From NCBI RefSeq assembly GCF_000374085.1, contig NZ_KB893411.1, forward strand, positions 43,482 to 107,481: 64,000 nt of DNA, read 5' to 3'. The notes beneath the pieces were generated by a model. That model worked only from the letters and a program-made list of their open reading frames with translations. It searched no databases and was not told the origin of the DNA. Shown here in pieces: positions 1 through 8,897 of the stretch (positions within the stretch are counted from its first letter, which is position 1; the number at the start of each line of letters is the position of its first letter). Source of the stretch: Spirosoma spitsbergense DSM 19989. Lineage in GTDB: Bacteria; Bacteroidota; Bacteroidia; Cytophagales; Spirosomataceae. A program made the translations under genes and the position numbers.

Positions 1-115
1 TTTGCTTCAACGAGTTGGCTACTTCGAGAATGAGATTCCTGACAAAATCCGGATCATTGACTGCCAACTCTTTAAGTGATTGGCTAATTTGATCCTTATC
101 CAATGGTGCGCTCAT
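1..115 (-). CDS. Partial hypothetical protein (N-terminal 38 residues)
   Basis: An ATG on the minus strand at 113-115 opens a frame that runs off the left edge of the window without a stop. The visible residues begin MSAPLDKDQISQSLKELA and look like a helical, charged N-terminus. No family can be recognised from so little sequence, and the gene could be longer or spurious. Confidence 0.4.
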   Translation of the reverse strand, partial: MSAPLDKDQISQSLKELAVNDPDFVRNLILEVANSLKQ

Positions 116-217
116 GACTTTGCAAGTTTATCTATACAAAAGTAAGTAATTGATTGATAGTCTGTTGATAGTAACGCTGACGGAGAGCCTAAAGTTGACC
201 CTTCAATCCTGATTTAC

Positions 218-643
218 TTACTTTTTATGCCCATTAATCCAGGGAATGACGAATCCTCTGCCAGTAGAATACGATTGGCCGTACAGTTTATTTTCGTCCA
301 GATAGCCGCTGTGAAAATAGGTGCCCGACTGGTCGGCGGTAGTGAAGGCAAAGTAAATCACGCCCCACGCAGTATTGACCTTACCATCCGAAAAAGGCGT
401 ATCGTAAAACACGCCACTCAACGAACCATCGAAGTAGCCATTGACGACAAACTCTTTTAAATAAGGAGCCGCGTCGGGCGCGGGGCGCAGGTCGATTTCC
501 CAGGTGCCGCTCAGGGCGCGAAGTAATGAATCTTTGGTGGCTGCAGCCATCGTCTGGGCTGGCTTGCTGGCAGATTGACCGTAGCTGCTGACACATAAAG
601 CTACTGCCAACAGGCCAGTGAATAAATGGGTACGTAGTTGCAT
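218..643 (-). CDS. Secreted hypothetical protein
   Basis: This 141-residue protein begins with a classical signal peptide (residues 1 to about 22: basic MQLRTH, a hydrophobic stretch, then SYGQS), so it is probably exported to the periplasm or beyond. The mature part contains LSGTWEIDLRP followed by short beta-like segments and several Tyr/Gly-rich turns. That pattern suggests a small beta-sheet or lipocalin-like fold, but I do not recognise a named family. It lies downstream of the outer-membrane receptor on the same strand with a gap of about 56 nt, so the two could be co-transcribed. Function unknown. Confidence 0.7.
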   Translation of the reverse strand: MQLRTHLFTGLLAVALCVSSYGQSASKPAQTMAAATKDSLLRALSGTWEIDLRPAPDAAPYLKEFVVNGYFDGSLSGVFYDTPFSDGKVNTAWGVIYFAFTTADQSGTYFHSGYLDENKLYGQSYSTGRGFVIPWINGHKK

Positions 644-699
644 GATTGTCGATTGATTTTAGTTGTGTTTTGTGCACGTAAAACTTTGCCTGACAGGCT

Positions 700-3141
700 T
701 TAATTAATACGCCCTTTCTCATCTTCCAGACCCGTTTTGCGCTGCCGGGCTGCTTTGACCTGCTTATTGCCGAAAGTATACGTGAAGTTGATTCGAACCT
801 GACGGCTTTCGTATCCGCCACTGGCATCCATGTACAACCCACCAAACTGACTGATACCCCGCCACTGCTGACTGTTGAACGGGTCCGACACGGTCAATAC
901 CAGCGACCCGCGCTCGTTTAACACTTTGCGCTGTATGCCTACCGTGCTGCCCCAGTACCGGCGGTTCTGGAAGGTACCACCCCAGATGGACGGTGAGGTG
1001 TAATAGCCAGATACTTCCAGCTTCCAGGCTCCGGGTAGCGTAATGGTTTGCTGGGCGTACAGACTCAGCACGTTGGCCGACAGACCGATGGTTTTGCCAC
1101 CGCCGAAGTTAGCATTGTTCGCCGAGTGATACCCGCTCACGTTCAGGTACACGTTCCACCACTTAGCGATATTGAACGGGTAACTCACCGCCAGTGATAC
1201 CACGCGCTGATTGGCCAGATTCCGGGTAGTGATATAGTTGCGGGGCCGCTCGCCGGGAGTTGTGGCAACGGTATCGGTAATGGAGGTGAAGTAGTCCTGT
1301 GTGTCGCTGTAGCTGAGTGAGGTGGTCAGCTTGTATTTGTAGGTGTGCGAAAGCTGGATGGTGTTGGTGTACTGCGGGCGCAGAAATGCGTTGCCTTTCT
1401 GATAGGTTAGTTCATCCAGCTTCGACTCGAAGGGGTTCAGGCTCTCGTAAGTGGGGCGGTCGATTCGGCGACTGTAATTGAGCGAAAACGAGTTGTTCTG
1501 ATTCTGATTGTAAGTCAGGCCCGCGCTGGGGAAAGCATTCATGTAGCGACGGACCACGTGGGATTCGGCGGTTGGTTCAGCTACGCCAATCAGTTGCCCG
1601 TCAGAATGGGTATGCTCGATGCGCAGCCCCAGTTGTCCCTGCCATTTTCCCTTGCTTTTCTCGAACGATGCGTAGCCTGCGTTCACATTCTCGGTATAGA
1701 CGAACTGGTTGGTGCGGTCGGTATTTAGTATATTCTGAGCGTTGATTACGTCGAAGAAGTTGAAGTCATTATCGGTTCGCACGGAGGATAGTTTGACCCC
1801 CGCGCTAAACTTTCCGCCCCACAGCCGTTGGCTGTAATCGGCTTTCAGCGTGCGAAGGGTGATATTGGTCAGGGTCGTCATGCGGTAATTACGCTCCTGA
1901 ATAAGGGCGTTCGTGATGGGGTCGACGTAGCGGTTGGGCTGGTAATTATTGCCCGTCGACCGGAACCGGCCCAAATCAGCATCTATGCTCAAGTCATGCC
2001 CAGAGGTATCGGCAAAGCGATAGTTCAGGTTGGCGTTGCCGTTGACCCGGTTGCTGAGGTTGCGGTTATCAGCAATGAGAAGCTGCGAGGTGATTCGCCC
2101 TTCGAGACTGCCAATGGGTGTCAGGCCCAGGGTATTGCCGGTAGCGTCGCGCAGCGAACCATCCAGCAACATACCGAGGGTGCTGTATTTACTGACAAAC
2201 CAGTCGGCTCCCAGGCGGGCGTTGTGTGCTGCTGACCGGGTGGTGGTTTCGCTTCGCTGATTGAAAAACTGGCCACTTTGCTCGCGGTAGAGACTTATAT
2301 ACGACCAGTCGCGGGCATCGCGCAGGCTGTACGTAGCAAACAGGTTCGTCTTTTGTGTGCGGTTATTGAGCGATACCGAACCGGTATATTTAGGGTAGTA
2401 GGCACCCATGGCAACCCCCAGTGTAGCACTGCCGTTAGTACCGAAGTTACGGTTCTTTTTCAGCCGGATATTGATAATCCCCGCGTTGCCCTGCGCATCG
2501 AAACGGGCCGAGGGCTGAGTGATAATTTCGATAGCGTCAATATCCGATGCCTGTAATGTCCGTAAATAAACGGTAAGGTCCGCCGGGCCGAGGGGCGAGG
2601 GTTTCCCGTCGATAAATACCCGAACGCCATTTTTACCCTGTAGTATGATGTTGTCGTTTGGATCGATCAGTACGCCCGGTGCTTTTTGTAACAACTCAAT
2701 GGCCGAACTGCCCAGGGCCGTAATGCTGCTTTGCACGTTCAGAACTAACTTATCGGGCAATACCTCTACCAATGGCTTTGTCGCTTTCACGCTCACTTCC
2801 GCCAGCGACTTTGCCGCTTCGGTTAGCCGGGCGGGGGCAAGGGTAGCGGTCTGCCCATCGGTCAGATTAACTACATCCGACTGCCAGGTCGCGTAACCAA
2901 CAGCGGTTAAACCAACCCGGTAACTACCGGCTCGTAAGCCCGAAAAGGCGAATACACCGGCTTCATTGGCTACGGCTGCTTTCACTAAAGCGGAGTCGGC
3001 TACCGACCGGAGGACGGCCGTGGCGAAAGGAACCACCTGCCCGATGGTTGTTACGGCGGTGCTGCTGATGGAAGCGGTTTGGGCGAAGGAGGCCGAACCA
3101 ATAAGAAGGAGAATCAGGGACAACAGGAATGGCTTTTTCAT
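700..3141 (-). CDS. TonB-dependent-receptor-like outer membrane beta-barrel protein
   Basis: The chosen start (3139-3141) gives a clean signal peptide (MKKPFLLSLILLLIG...SFAQ); a longer frame upstream adds an unlikely 35-residue basic leader. After the signal comes a carboxypeptidase-regulatory-like domain (roughly residues 30-105, ending AGSYRVGLTAVGY). A plug-like region follows with IELLQKAPGVLIDPND and RVFIDGKPSPL, then a long barrel ending in the aromatic strand VRINFTYTFGN. This order matches the Bacteroidota outer membrane beta-barrel family OMP_b-brl_3, which is related to TonB receptors but often lacks a clear TonB box. The substrate is unknown. It is transcribed divergently from a LytS-type kinase, which suggests the kinase pair might control it (inference). 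Confidence 0.88.
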   Translation of the reverse strand: MKKPFLLSLILLLIGSASFAQTASISSTAVTTIGQVVPFATAVLRSVADSALVKAAVANEAGVFAFSGLRAGSYRVGLTAVGYATWQSDVVNLTDGQTATLAPARLTEAAKSLAEVSVKATKPLVEVLPDKLVLNVQSSITALGSSAIELLQKAPGVLIDPNDNIILQGKNGVRVFIDGKPSPLGPADLTVYLRTLQASDIDAIEIITQPSARFDAQGNAGIINIRLKKNRNFGTNGSATLGVAMGAYYPKYTGSVSLNNRTQKTNLFATYSLRDARDWSYISLYREQSGQFFNQRSETTTRSAAHNARLGADWFVSKYSTLGMLLDGSLRDATGNTLGLTPIGSLEGRITSQLLIADNRNLSNRVNGNANLNYRFADTSGHDLSIDADLGRFRSTGNNYQPNRYVDPITNALIQERNYRMTTLTNITLRTLKADYSQRLWGGKFSAGVKLSSVRTDNDFNFFDVINAQNILNTDRTNQFVYTENVNAGYASFEKSKGKWQGQLGLRIEHTHSDGQLIGVAEPTAESHVVRRYMNAFPSAGLTYNQNQNNSFSLNYSRRIDRPTYESLNPFESKLDELTYQKGNAFLRPQYTNTIQLSHTYKYKLTTSLSYSDTQDYFTSITDTVATTPGERPRNYITTRNLANQRVVSLAVSYPFNIAKWWNVYLNVSGYHSANNANFGGGKTIGLSANVLSLYAQQTITLPGAWKLEVSGYYTSPSIWGGTFQNRRYWGSTVGIQRKVLNERGSLVLTVSDPFNSQQWRGISQFGGLYMDASGGYESRQVRINFTYTFGNKQVKAARQRKTGLEDEKGRIN

Positions 3142-3331
3142 AGCTTCTACGAGTTTGAATGGGTCAAAGCTACGGGGCGGGTCAGGGGAGAGCCAGCCGC
3201 ATTCGGTGAGTGGCCGGTTTTGTCGGTGAATGAAAGGCGATGTCATTCACCGACGTATTTGTCGATTCGTCGGAAAAAGAGAAGTAGTGTATCGTAAGTT
3301 GATGTAAGTTTGATTGTTATTCATAGAACCG

Positions 3332-4456
3332 ATGGGCTACAACCGAACCGTTTTCTGGGGCATTACGTACCGCCAATTGATGCTCGTGCTGGGTATGTAC
3401 GGGTTATCGGCTTTGCTATATGACATAGCCTTGTCGATTAGCCAGCGCGAATGGGCAAAAACGCCAATCCTTGATTATTTCACGGGCGAAGTTCCGCGTA
3501 TTGCTCTCGATTACGGGTTGAAACTGCTGTTCACGGCTCCCATCTGGTGTTTGTTGTTTGTACGGCTACGGCATTGGTCGCTCATGCAGCGGATGCTGTT
3601 GCACATCGCGTTGCTGCCGCTGTTCATTATCGCCTGGCAAAGTGTGTATTACGCTGTTTCCGATGCCATTGGGGTAGGCCGGATGCGGGGAAATTCGAGC
3701 ATTTGGGACACATATATCGGGGCGCTGTTTTACATGGTTCAGTTCGGGATTTTTCACGCCTACACGTATTACCGCGATTTGCAGCAGCAACGCATTCAGG
3801 AAATTCAACTGCGCGAACTGGCAGTGAAAAGTGAGCTATCGGCCCTGAAAGCGCAGTTGAACCCCCACTTTCTGTACAACGTATTCAACACTATCAGTGC
3901 GTCGGTGCCACCCGAGCAGGAACACACTCGCGAGCTACTGGCCGAACTCGCCGATTTGTTCCGCTACCAGCTTCAGGCCTCCCGCTCCGATACCGCCACC
4001 GTGCGCGACGAAATTGCCTTCGTCGGGAAATACCTGGACCTCGAAAAAGCCCGCTTCGGCGACCGGTTGCACGTTCGGTTCGACGTATCCGATGATGTGC
4101 TGAATTGTATGTTACCGCCCATGTTACTACAGCCCTTGGTGGAGAATTCCGTTCGGCACGGTGTCGCATCGCTCATTGACGGGGGGGAGGTGTGCGTCAG
4201 TATACGTCAGCATGCTAATCAACTCCGGGTAATGGTTTCCGATACGGGTGTTGGAATGAACGGTTCCGGCGAGAAAGGGGCTGGCGTTGGGTTAGCTAAT
4301 ACGCGACTACGGCTCGAAAAAATGTACGGTACCGAACTCAGCATCACTGCTAATCAGCCGCATGGCGTTATCATATCGTTTGAACTGCCCGTTCAGGAAA
4401 AAAACAGCGATACTGACATACCGCAGGATTTACCAAAATACACAGCTGCTTTTTAG
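3332..4456 (+). CDS. LytS/YehU-family sensor histidine kinase
   Basis: The N-terminal half has about four hydrophobic membrane segments. The C-terminal half is the His_kinase (PF06580) type: the phospho-accepting His sits in LKAQLNPHFLYNVFNTISA. An ATPase region follows with the N-box PLVENSVRHGV, the DTGVGM G1 box and GVGLANTRLRL. Such kinases phosphorylate a LytTR response regulator, and one follows 46 nt downstream, so they form an operon. The ATG at 3332 (MGYNRTVF) is preferred over an upstream TTG. The signal sensed cannot be read from sequence. The divergent outer-membrane receptor may be a target (inference). Confidence 0.9.
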   Translation: MGYNRTVFWGITYRQLMLVLGMYGLSALLYDIALSISQREWAKTPILDYFTGEVPRIALDYGLKLLFTAPIWCLLFVRLRHWSLMQRMLLHIALLPLFIIAWQSVYYAVSDAIGVGRMRGNSSIWDTYIGALFYMVQFGIFHAYTYYRDLQQQRIQEIQLRELAVKSELSALKAQLNPHFLYNVFNTISASVPPEQEHTRELLAELADLFRYQLQASRSDTATVRDEIAFVGKYLDLEKARFGDRLHVRFDVSDDVLNCMLPPMLLQPLVENSVRHGVASLIDGGEVCVSIRQHANQLRVMVSDTGVGMNGSGEKGAGVGLANTRLRLEKMYGTELSITANQPHGVIISFELPVQEKNSDTDIPQDLPKYTAAF

Positions 4457-4502
4457 TAACTTACCGCCCGCTCCTGTGCCAGCCGGACTGCGGCCCATTC
4501 GC

Positions 4503-5237
4503 ATGCAAAAAGTAATTATCATTGATGACGAAGCCGCCGGACGCACGCTAATCCGGCAATACCTGGGCGAATATCCAGGCCTGATTATTATGGGGGAAGC
4601 CAACAACGGCGTAGATGCCGTGCGGCTCATCAACGAGTTCAAACCCGACCTGATTTTTCTGGATGTGCAGATGCCCGGTCTGAGCGGGTTCGATGTGCTG
4701 AAACACCTGAACGAGATTCCGCAGATTATTTTCTCGACGGCCTATGACCAGTACGCGCTTCAGGCGTTTGAGGTCCACGCGGTCGATTACCTGCTCAAGC
4801 CCTACACCCGCGCCCGCTTTGCCCAGGCGATTCAGCGCGTAACGGATTCCCGGACGGGAAACCTCCAGAAAATTCAGCCCCTCGCCGAAAGTCTGCTCAA
4901 TACGGCTACTCTGTATCCCGAAAAAATACTGGTACAGACGGGTAATCGGCTTGTTACCGTTACCGTATCCGATATAGTCCGAATTGAAGCCGAGGGCGAC
5001 TACGCTACGCTGGTTACCGAAACGGGTAAGCACCTGAGTAATTACGGTATTGGGGCACTGGAAGCGAAACTCAATCCGCAGAACTTCCTGCGGGTTCACC
5101 GCTCCGATATCGTTAATCTGAACTTCATCCGGGAAATCCAGAAGTACCCGTCCAGTTACGATGTTATCATGCAAAACGGCGATGTTGTACGCGTCAGCCG
5201 GTCATACATGGATAAAATCCGGGAACTGACGTTCTAA
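4503..5237 (+). CDS. LytTR-family response regulator
   Basis: A receiver domain (residues 1 to about 120) starts MQKVIIIDDEA. It carries the phospho-acceptor Asp in LIFLDVQMPG, the conserved Ser/Thr in IIFSTAYDQYA and the Lys in YLLKPYTRARF. A LytTR DNA-binding domain occupies the C-terminal hundred residues (KILVQTGNRL, IVRIEAEGDYATL, FLRVHRSDIVNL). This is the classic partner of LytS-type kinases, and the kinase gene lies directly upstream. The ATG at 4503 is the only start that gives a correct receiver N-terminus; a longer frame overlaps the kinase gene. Expected to bind direct repeats upstream of its targets. Confidence 0.92.
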   Translation: MQKVIIIDDEAAGRTLIRQYLGEYPGLIIMGEANNGVDAVRLINEFKPDLIFLDVQMPGLSGFDVLKHLNEIPQIIFSTAYDQYALQAFEVHAVDYLLKPYTRARFAQAIQRVTDSRTGNLQKIQPLAESLLNTATLYPEKILVQTGNRLVTVTVSDIVRIEAEGDYATLVTETGKHLSNYGIGALEAKLNPQNFLRVHRSDIVNLNFIREIQKYPSSYDVIMQNGDVVRVSRSYMDKIRELTF

Positions 5238-5298
5238 ACAGTGTCGTAAGTTATTCGTTAAATTTCCGCTAACACCATCGTTTATCAGCCCATCCGGT

Positions 5299-5306
5299 TA
5301 ATTTTG
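5299..5306 (+). promoter_or_regulatory. Possible Bacteroidota -7 box (TAATTTTG) for pyk
   Basis: The octamer fits the Bacteroidota -7 consensus TAnnTTTG and lies about 40 nt before the pyruvate kinase ATG. The expected -33 TTTG is weak (TTTA at 5281), so the call is tentative. Confidence 0.35.
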
Positions 5307-5346
5307 CACCGGCTTGTAGCCAGTTTTGCCCAATATTCCCCATCCT

Positions 5347-6783
5347 ATGTCTAAGAAAACCAAGATTGTTGCCACCATTGGTCCGGCTTCCGACACGAAA
5401 GAACAGTTGCTGGCACTAGCCAGAGCGGGAGTCAACGTATTCCGGCTGAATTTTTCGCACGGTACCCATGAAGACCACCTGATGCGGCTCACGCGCATCC
5501 GGGAAATAAATGAGGAATACCACTTGAACCTCTGCGTATTACAGGATTTGCAGGGGCCTAAAATTCGAATCGGCAACGTCGAACATAAGGATGGGGTTAC
5601 GATTGTACCTGGTCAGGAACTGGTCTTTACGAATGACGATATTATTGGTACCGCCGAACGGGTTAGCACACCCTACAAAAATATGTATCGGGATGTGCAT
5701 CCGGGCGAGCGTATCCTGATGGACGACGGTAAACTGGAAGTTAAAGTGCTGCGTAAAGAAGGTACTGATGTCGTAACTGAGGTCGTTTATGGTGGCCTGA
5801 TGAAGTCAAAAAAGGGAGTAAACCTGCCCAATACAAAGGTATCCATGCCCGCCGTAACCGAAAAAGACTGGGCTGACCTCGAATTTGGCCTTGAACACAA
5901 TGCCGAGTGGATTGCCCTCTCATTCGTACGCGAAGCATCCGAAATCATCGAGATAAAAGAATACATCAAGTCGAAAGGAAAGACGAGCCGGGTTATTGCG
6001 AAAATCGAAAAGCCGGAGGCAATTGCCAACATCGACGAAATTATTGCCGCCACCGATGGCCTGATGGTGGCTCGTGGTGACCTGGGCGTTGAGTTACCCG
6101 CCGAAGAGGTGCCGATGATTCAGAAGATGCTGGTTGAGAAATGTAATAAGGCCGCTAAACCGGTCATTGTGGCCACGCAGATGCTCGAAAGCATGATTGA
6201 CGCTCCCCGTCCAACCCGGGCTGAAATCAACGACATTGCCAACTCCGTTATGGATGGCGCCGATGCCGTGATGCTCAGTGCCGAAACTGCGTCGGGCAAA
6301 TACCCGATTCTGGCCGTTGAGAGTATGGCCAACACCATCCTACAGGTAGAGAAATCGACCGACAAGATTTATTTCCGCTACCATGCCTATGTGAATGAGC
6401 ACCCCACCGAAAATGTTCTGAACGACAATGTGGTGATGAGTGCCTGCCGACTCGCCCGCGATACACAAGCCCGCGCCATTATCGGCATCACCAACTCAGG
6501 ATACACGGCCGAGCGGATTTCGCACCACCGCCCCAAAGCCGATTTGCTGGTGTTCTCCAACGATGCACAGCTCCGTAATACCCTTGGTTTGTACTGGGGT
6601 GTTCAGGTAATTCCGTACGAGCAGGATCTGAGTCTGAGTGTTGACCAAACGGTGGAAGGTATCAAAGACATCCTCGTCAGTCAGGGCCGTTTGGATGATG
6701 GCGATATTTTTATCAACACCCTCAGCGTACCCCTCAGCGCATCCCGCCGGACTAACACGGTGAAACTAAGTATCGTAGATTGA
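5347..6783 (+). CDS. pyk: Pyruvate kinase
   Basis: This 478-residue cytoplasmic enzyme catalyses the last step of glycolysis, phosphoenolpyruvate plus ADP to pyruvate plus ATP. Visible hallmarks are TKIVATIGPAS at the N-terminus, VFRLNFSHG, LQDLQGPKIRIG, the catalytic-loop signature IAKIEKPEAIANIDEI, the MVARGDLGVE metal/PEP motif and the ADP-site region ATQMLESM. The length is normal for a bacterial pyruvate kinase with A, B and C domains. The ATG at 5347 (MSKKTKIVATIG) is preferred over a TTG 21 nt upstream. It appears monocistronic, with a strong stem-loop downstream. Confidence 0.97.
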   Translation: MSKKTKIVATIGPASDTKEQLLALARAGVNVFRLNFSHGTHEDHLMRLTRIREINEEYHLNLCVLQDLQGPKIRIGNVEHKDGVTIVPGQELVFTNDDIIGTAERVSTPYKNMYRDVHPGERILMDDGKLEVKVLRKEGTDVVTEVVYGGLMKSKKGVNLPNTKVSMPAVTEKDWADLEFGLEHNAEWIALSFVREASEIIEIKEYIKSKGKTSRVIAKIEKPEAIANIDEIIAATDGLMVARGDLGVELPAEEVPMIQKMLVEKCNKAAKPVIVATQMLESMIDAPRPTRAEINDIANSVMDGADAVMLSAETASGKYPILAVESMANTILQVEKSTDKIYFRYHAYVNEHPTENVLNDNVVMSACRLARDTQARAIIGITNSGYTAERISHHRPKADLLVFSNDAQLRNTLGLYWGVQVIPYEQDLSLSVDQTVEGIKDILVSQGRLDDGDIFINTLSVPLSASRRTNTVKLSIVD

Positions 6784-6867
6784 TATAGTTAGTTGACCCG
6801 TTTGAAACGTTTTGCGTCAGCTACTGACTGATTGACTCAATAACTGACCAATTTCTTATAAACACTA

Positions 6868-6907
6868 AAAAGCCGCGAAACCAAAGGTCATCGCGGCTTT
6901 CTCTTTT
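6868..6907. terminator. Bidirectional rho-independent terminator
   Basis: The arms AAAGCCGCG and CGCGGCTTT flank a loop and are bordered by A-rich and T-rich runs. It lies between the convergent pyk and DUF5606 genes and could end both transcripts. Confidence 0.8.
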
Positions 6908-6960
6908 TACTGAAAATGAAGAACGTTAGGAGGAAGAATCTGATTGTTACTTAACCCGAT

Positions 6961-7467
6961 TCAGGCCTTTTCTGTTTTCGACTCCTTGTCTTCTTTGGCA
7001 ACCGGAGTTTCGGTAGTCTCTATTTCTTCTGATTCCACTGGTTCTGTGGTTTCCTCAGCCGCTACCTCAAATACTTCGGGTGCAAACTGACTCAGGATCG
7101 TGTACCAGCTGATTAATTTCTTGATGTCGGCTGTTCGAACGCGGTCGCGGTCGTAAGTAGGAACAACCGAGGCCATAAAGTCGGCCATTTCTTCATTCGA
7201 CCCTTTGGTATCGGTAGGGAGTTTGTCGTTATATTTCTCCCTGACGGCAAGGAGCACATCGCCGAGTGACACGGATTTCTCATCGCTATCATCATCGACA
7301 TAGATGGAAATGTCGTTCAATACCGACACACGGGCTGTTGGCCCCATCATGGTTTTTGCTTTTTTGTCGTCTAACGATTCAACGATAACGCCGGCTCGGC
7401 CCGGTTTTAAAATTCGGTAAAGGCCACTATAGCCAGCCACATTGGCAATCTGTTTTAATGCTTCCAT
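6961..7467 (-). CDS. DUF5606 domain-containing protein
   Basis: This 168-residue protein starts MEALKQIANVAGYSGLYRILKPGRAGVIVESLD, which I recognise as the conserved N-terminus of the Bacteroidota DUF5606 family. A small beta-rich domain covers roughly residues 1-75, a helical part follows to about 135, and the tail is acidic and low-complexity (Glu/Thr/Lys-rich). No biochemical function is established for the family to my knowledge. It lies upstream of the pyk terminator and may share a transcript with engB, about 100 nt away on the same strand. Confidence 0.85.
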   Translation of the reverse strand: MEALKQIANVAGYSGLYRILKPGRAGVIVESLDDKKAKTMMGPTARVSVLNDISIYVDDDSDEKSVSLGDVLLAVREKYNDKLPTDTKGSNEEMADFMASVVPTYDRDRVRTADIKKLISWYTILSQFAPEVFEVAAEETTEPVESEEIETTETPVAKEDKESKTEKA

Positions 7468-7568
7468 TAGCGTGATTTTGTAAATTGGTAACGTGTAGTT
7501 TAACAGGGGTATTGCTTAAACGGTAAGAGTGAATGTGCGGACGAGTAAAAAAAAGACTCACCCACCGG

Positions 7569-8180
7569 TCACTTTTTGCCTTTTATGTACGCTTCATTCA
7601 ACGGCCGGATAAACGACAGGATTTCTTCCCGACCGGCACTCGTGATGGCTGATGTGATAAAAAACTGGGGGGCTTCCTCCCATTCCTCCAGCAGGGTGGT
7701 ACGGTACGTATCAATGGTCGCCTGGAGTTTGGGGCCACTGAGTTTTTCGGTTTTAGTGAAGACGATAACGAAGGGTAAGCCACGCTCTCCCAGATTGCTC
7801 ATAAAATCGAGGTCTCGTTTCTGGGGTTCAATCCGGGCATCGACCAACACAAAAATGCAGAGCAGGTTGGGGCGGCTGGTTAAGTAACCGTCGATGAGGG
7901 TGGCGAATTTTTCGCGTTCGGTTTTGCTGACCTGCGCATAGCCATAGCCGGGTAAATCGACCAGATACCACGACTTATCGATAAGAAAGTGATTGATAAG
8001 TTGCGTTTTTCCCGGCTTTCCCGAAATTTTGGCCAGTGTTGTCCGGCTCGTCAGCATATTGATCAGCGACGATTTACCCACGTTGGAGCGACCAATAAAG
8101 GCGTACTCAGGCCGATTGGGTGGGGGACAAAGAGCCGGGTCGGAATTACTGACCAGGAATTCAGCTTGTTTAACGGGCAT
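7569..8180 (-). CDS. engB: Ribosome biogenesis GTP-binding protein EngB (YihA/YsxC)
   Basis: A cytoplasmic GTPase needed for late assembly of the large ribosomal subunit. G-motifs are in order: G1 GRSNVGKSS, the G2 Thr in GKPGKTQLINHF, G3 DLPGYGYAQVSK, G4 TKTEKL (an NKxD variant position) and the G5 region ITSAITSAG. The length (203 residues from this start) is normal for the family. The ATG at 8178-8180 (MPVKQAEFLVSNSDP) is chosen because family members start just before the AEF segment; a start 27 nt upstream is possible. Confidence 0.95.
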   Translation of the reverse strand: MPVKQAEFLVSNSDPALCPPPNRPEYAFIGRSNVGKSSLINMLTSRTTLAKISGKPGKTQLINHFLIDKSWYLVDLPGYGYAQVSKTEREKFATLIDGYLTSRPNLLCIFVLVDARIEPQKRDLDFMSNLGERGLPFVIVFTKTEKLSGPKLQATIDTYRTTLLEEWEEAPQFFITSAITSAGREEILSFIRPLNEAYIKGKK

Positions 8181-8368
8181 AAGTAGAAGACTGTAAAACG
8201 GCCGCAAAGTTCGGAAAGATTAAGCAGAATGGCACATGATTTGTAATTTGCATGCCTATCAGTATATTTATTAATGAAACAAGCGTTTCTGATTAGAAAC
8301 GAAAATCGTTCGTTCGTGCGTTATAGAATCGAAAACCTACAAAGACTACCGGCTCGCCGGGTTTGACT

Positions 8369-8839
8369 ATGAAAAAACTATTTTGGCTGTTTGCAATCGC
8401 CCTCATTGGCGTTACTGTGCTCCCAACTATTGCTGCTTTCGATCCCGTAAAGACAGACCATACCGCTAGCAGAATGGCTCCGAAAAGTGATGCTGAAGGA
8501 ATTCAGTTTACGGAGGCTTCCTGGAAAGACATTCTAAAAAAGGCAAAAGCGGAGAAAAAAGTTATTTTTCTGGATGCCTACGCCAGCTGGTGCGGTCCCT
8601 GTAAGTTGTTGCAAAAGAATGTTTTTACCAAGAAAGCCGTTGGCGATTACTACAACAGCAAGTTTATAAACGTGAAAATGGACATGGAAAAAGGCGAAGG
8701 CCCGGCTTTAGCGCAGGTTTATCCGCTGGAAGCCTATCCAACCTTGTTGTATATCGACGGTAATGGAAAAATTCTAAGAAAGGTACTGGGTCTTCAAACA
8801 CCGGAAGCACTGATTGCCATTGGCAAAAGTGTGAAGTAA
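8369..8839 (+). CDS. Thioredoxin-family protein, exported
   Basis: A signal peptide (MKKLFWLFAIALIGV...IAAF) is followed by a thioredoxin fold with the redox motif SWCGPCK in DAYASWCGPCKLLQKNVF. The cis-Pro lies in YPLEAYPTLLYIDGNG. This DUF255/thioredoxin_7-like pattern is typical of periplasmic thiol-disulfide proteins in Bacteroidota. The likely role is reducing or exchanging disulfides in the cell envelope. The ATG at 8369 gives the clean signal peptide. It is followed directly by a terminator, so it is probably transcribed alone. Confidence 0.9.
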   Translation: MKKLFWLFAIALIGVTVLPTIAAFDPVKTDHTASRMAPKSDAEGIQFTEASWKDILKKAKAEKKVIFLDAYASWCGPCKLLQKNVFTKKAVGDYYNSKFINVKMDMEKGEGPALAQVYPLEAYPTLLYIDGNGKILRKVLGLQTPEALIAIGKSVK

Positions 8840-8865
8840 GCAAAACGAATCCGGTTTATATCGAA

Positions 8866-8897
8866 AGAGGCTGTTTCACCAGAAACAGCCTCTTTTT
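8866..8897. terminator. Rho-independent terminator between convergent genes
   Basis: GAGGCTGTTT and AAACAGCCTC form a perfect 10 bp stem followed by a T run. It lies after the thioredoxin gene and at the end of the polysaccharide operon. Confidence 0.85.

Noticed and set aside
1828..2556. Plus-strand open frames opposite the outer-membrane receptor
   Set aside because: They are antisense frames of a clear beta-barrel gene, lack family motifs, and have no plausible start context.
4548..5174. 208-codon open frame opposite the LytTR regulator
   Set aside because: It is an antisense shadow of a gene with clear receiver and LytTR motifs.
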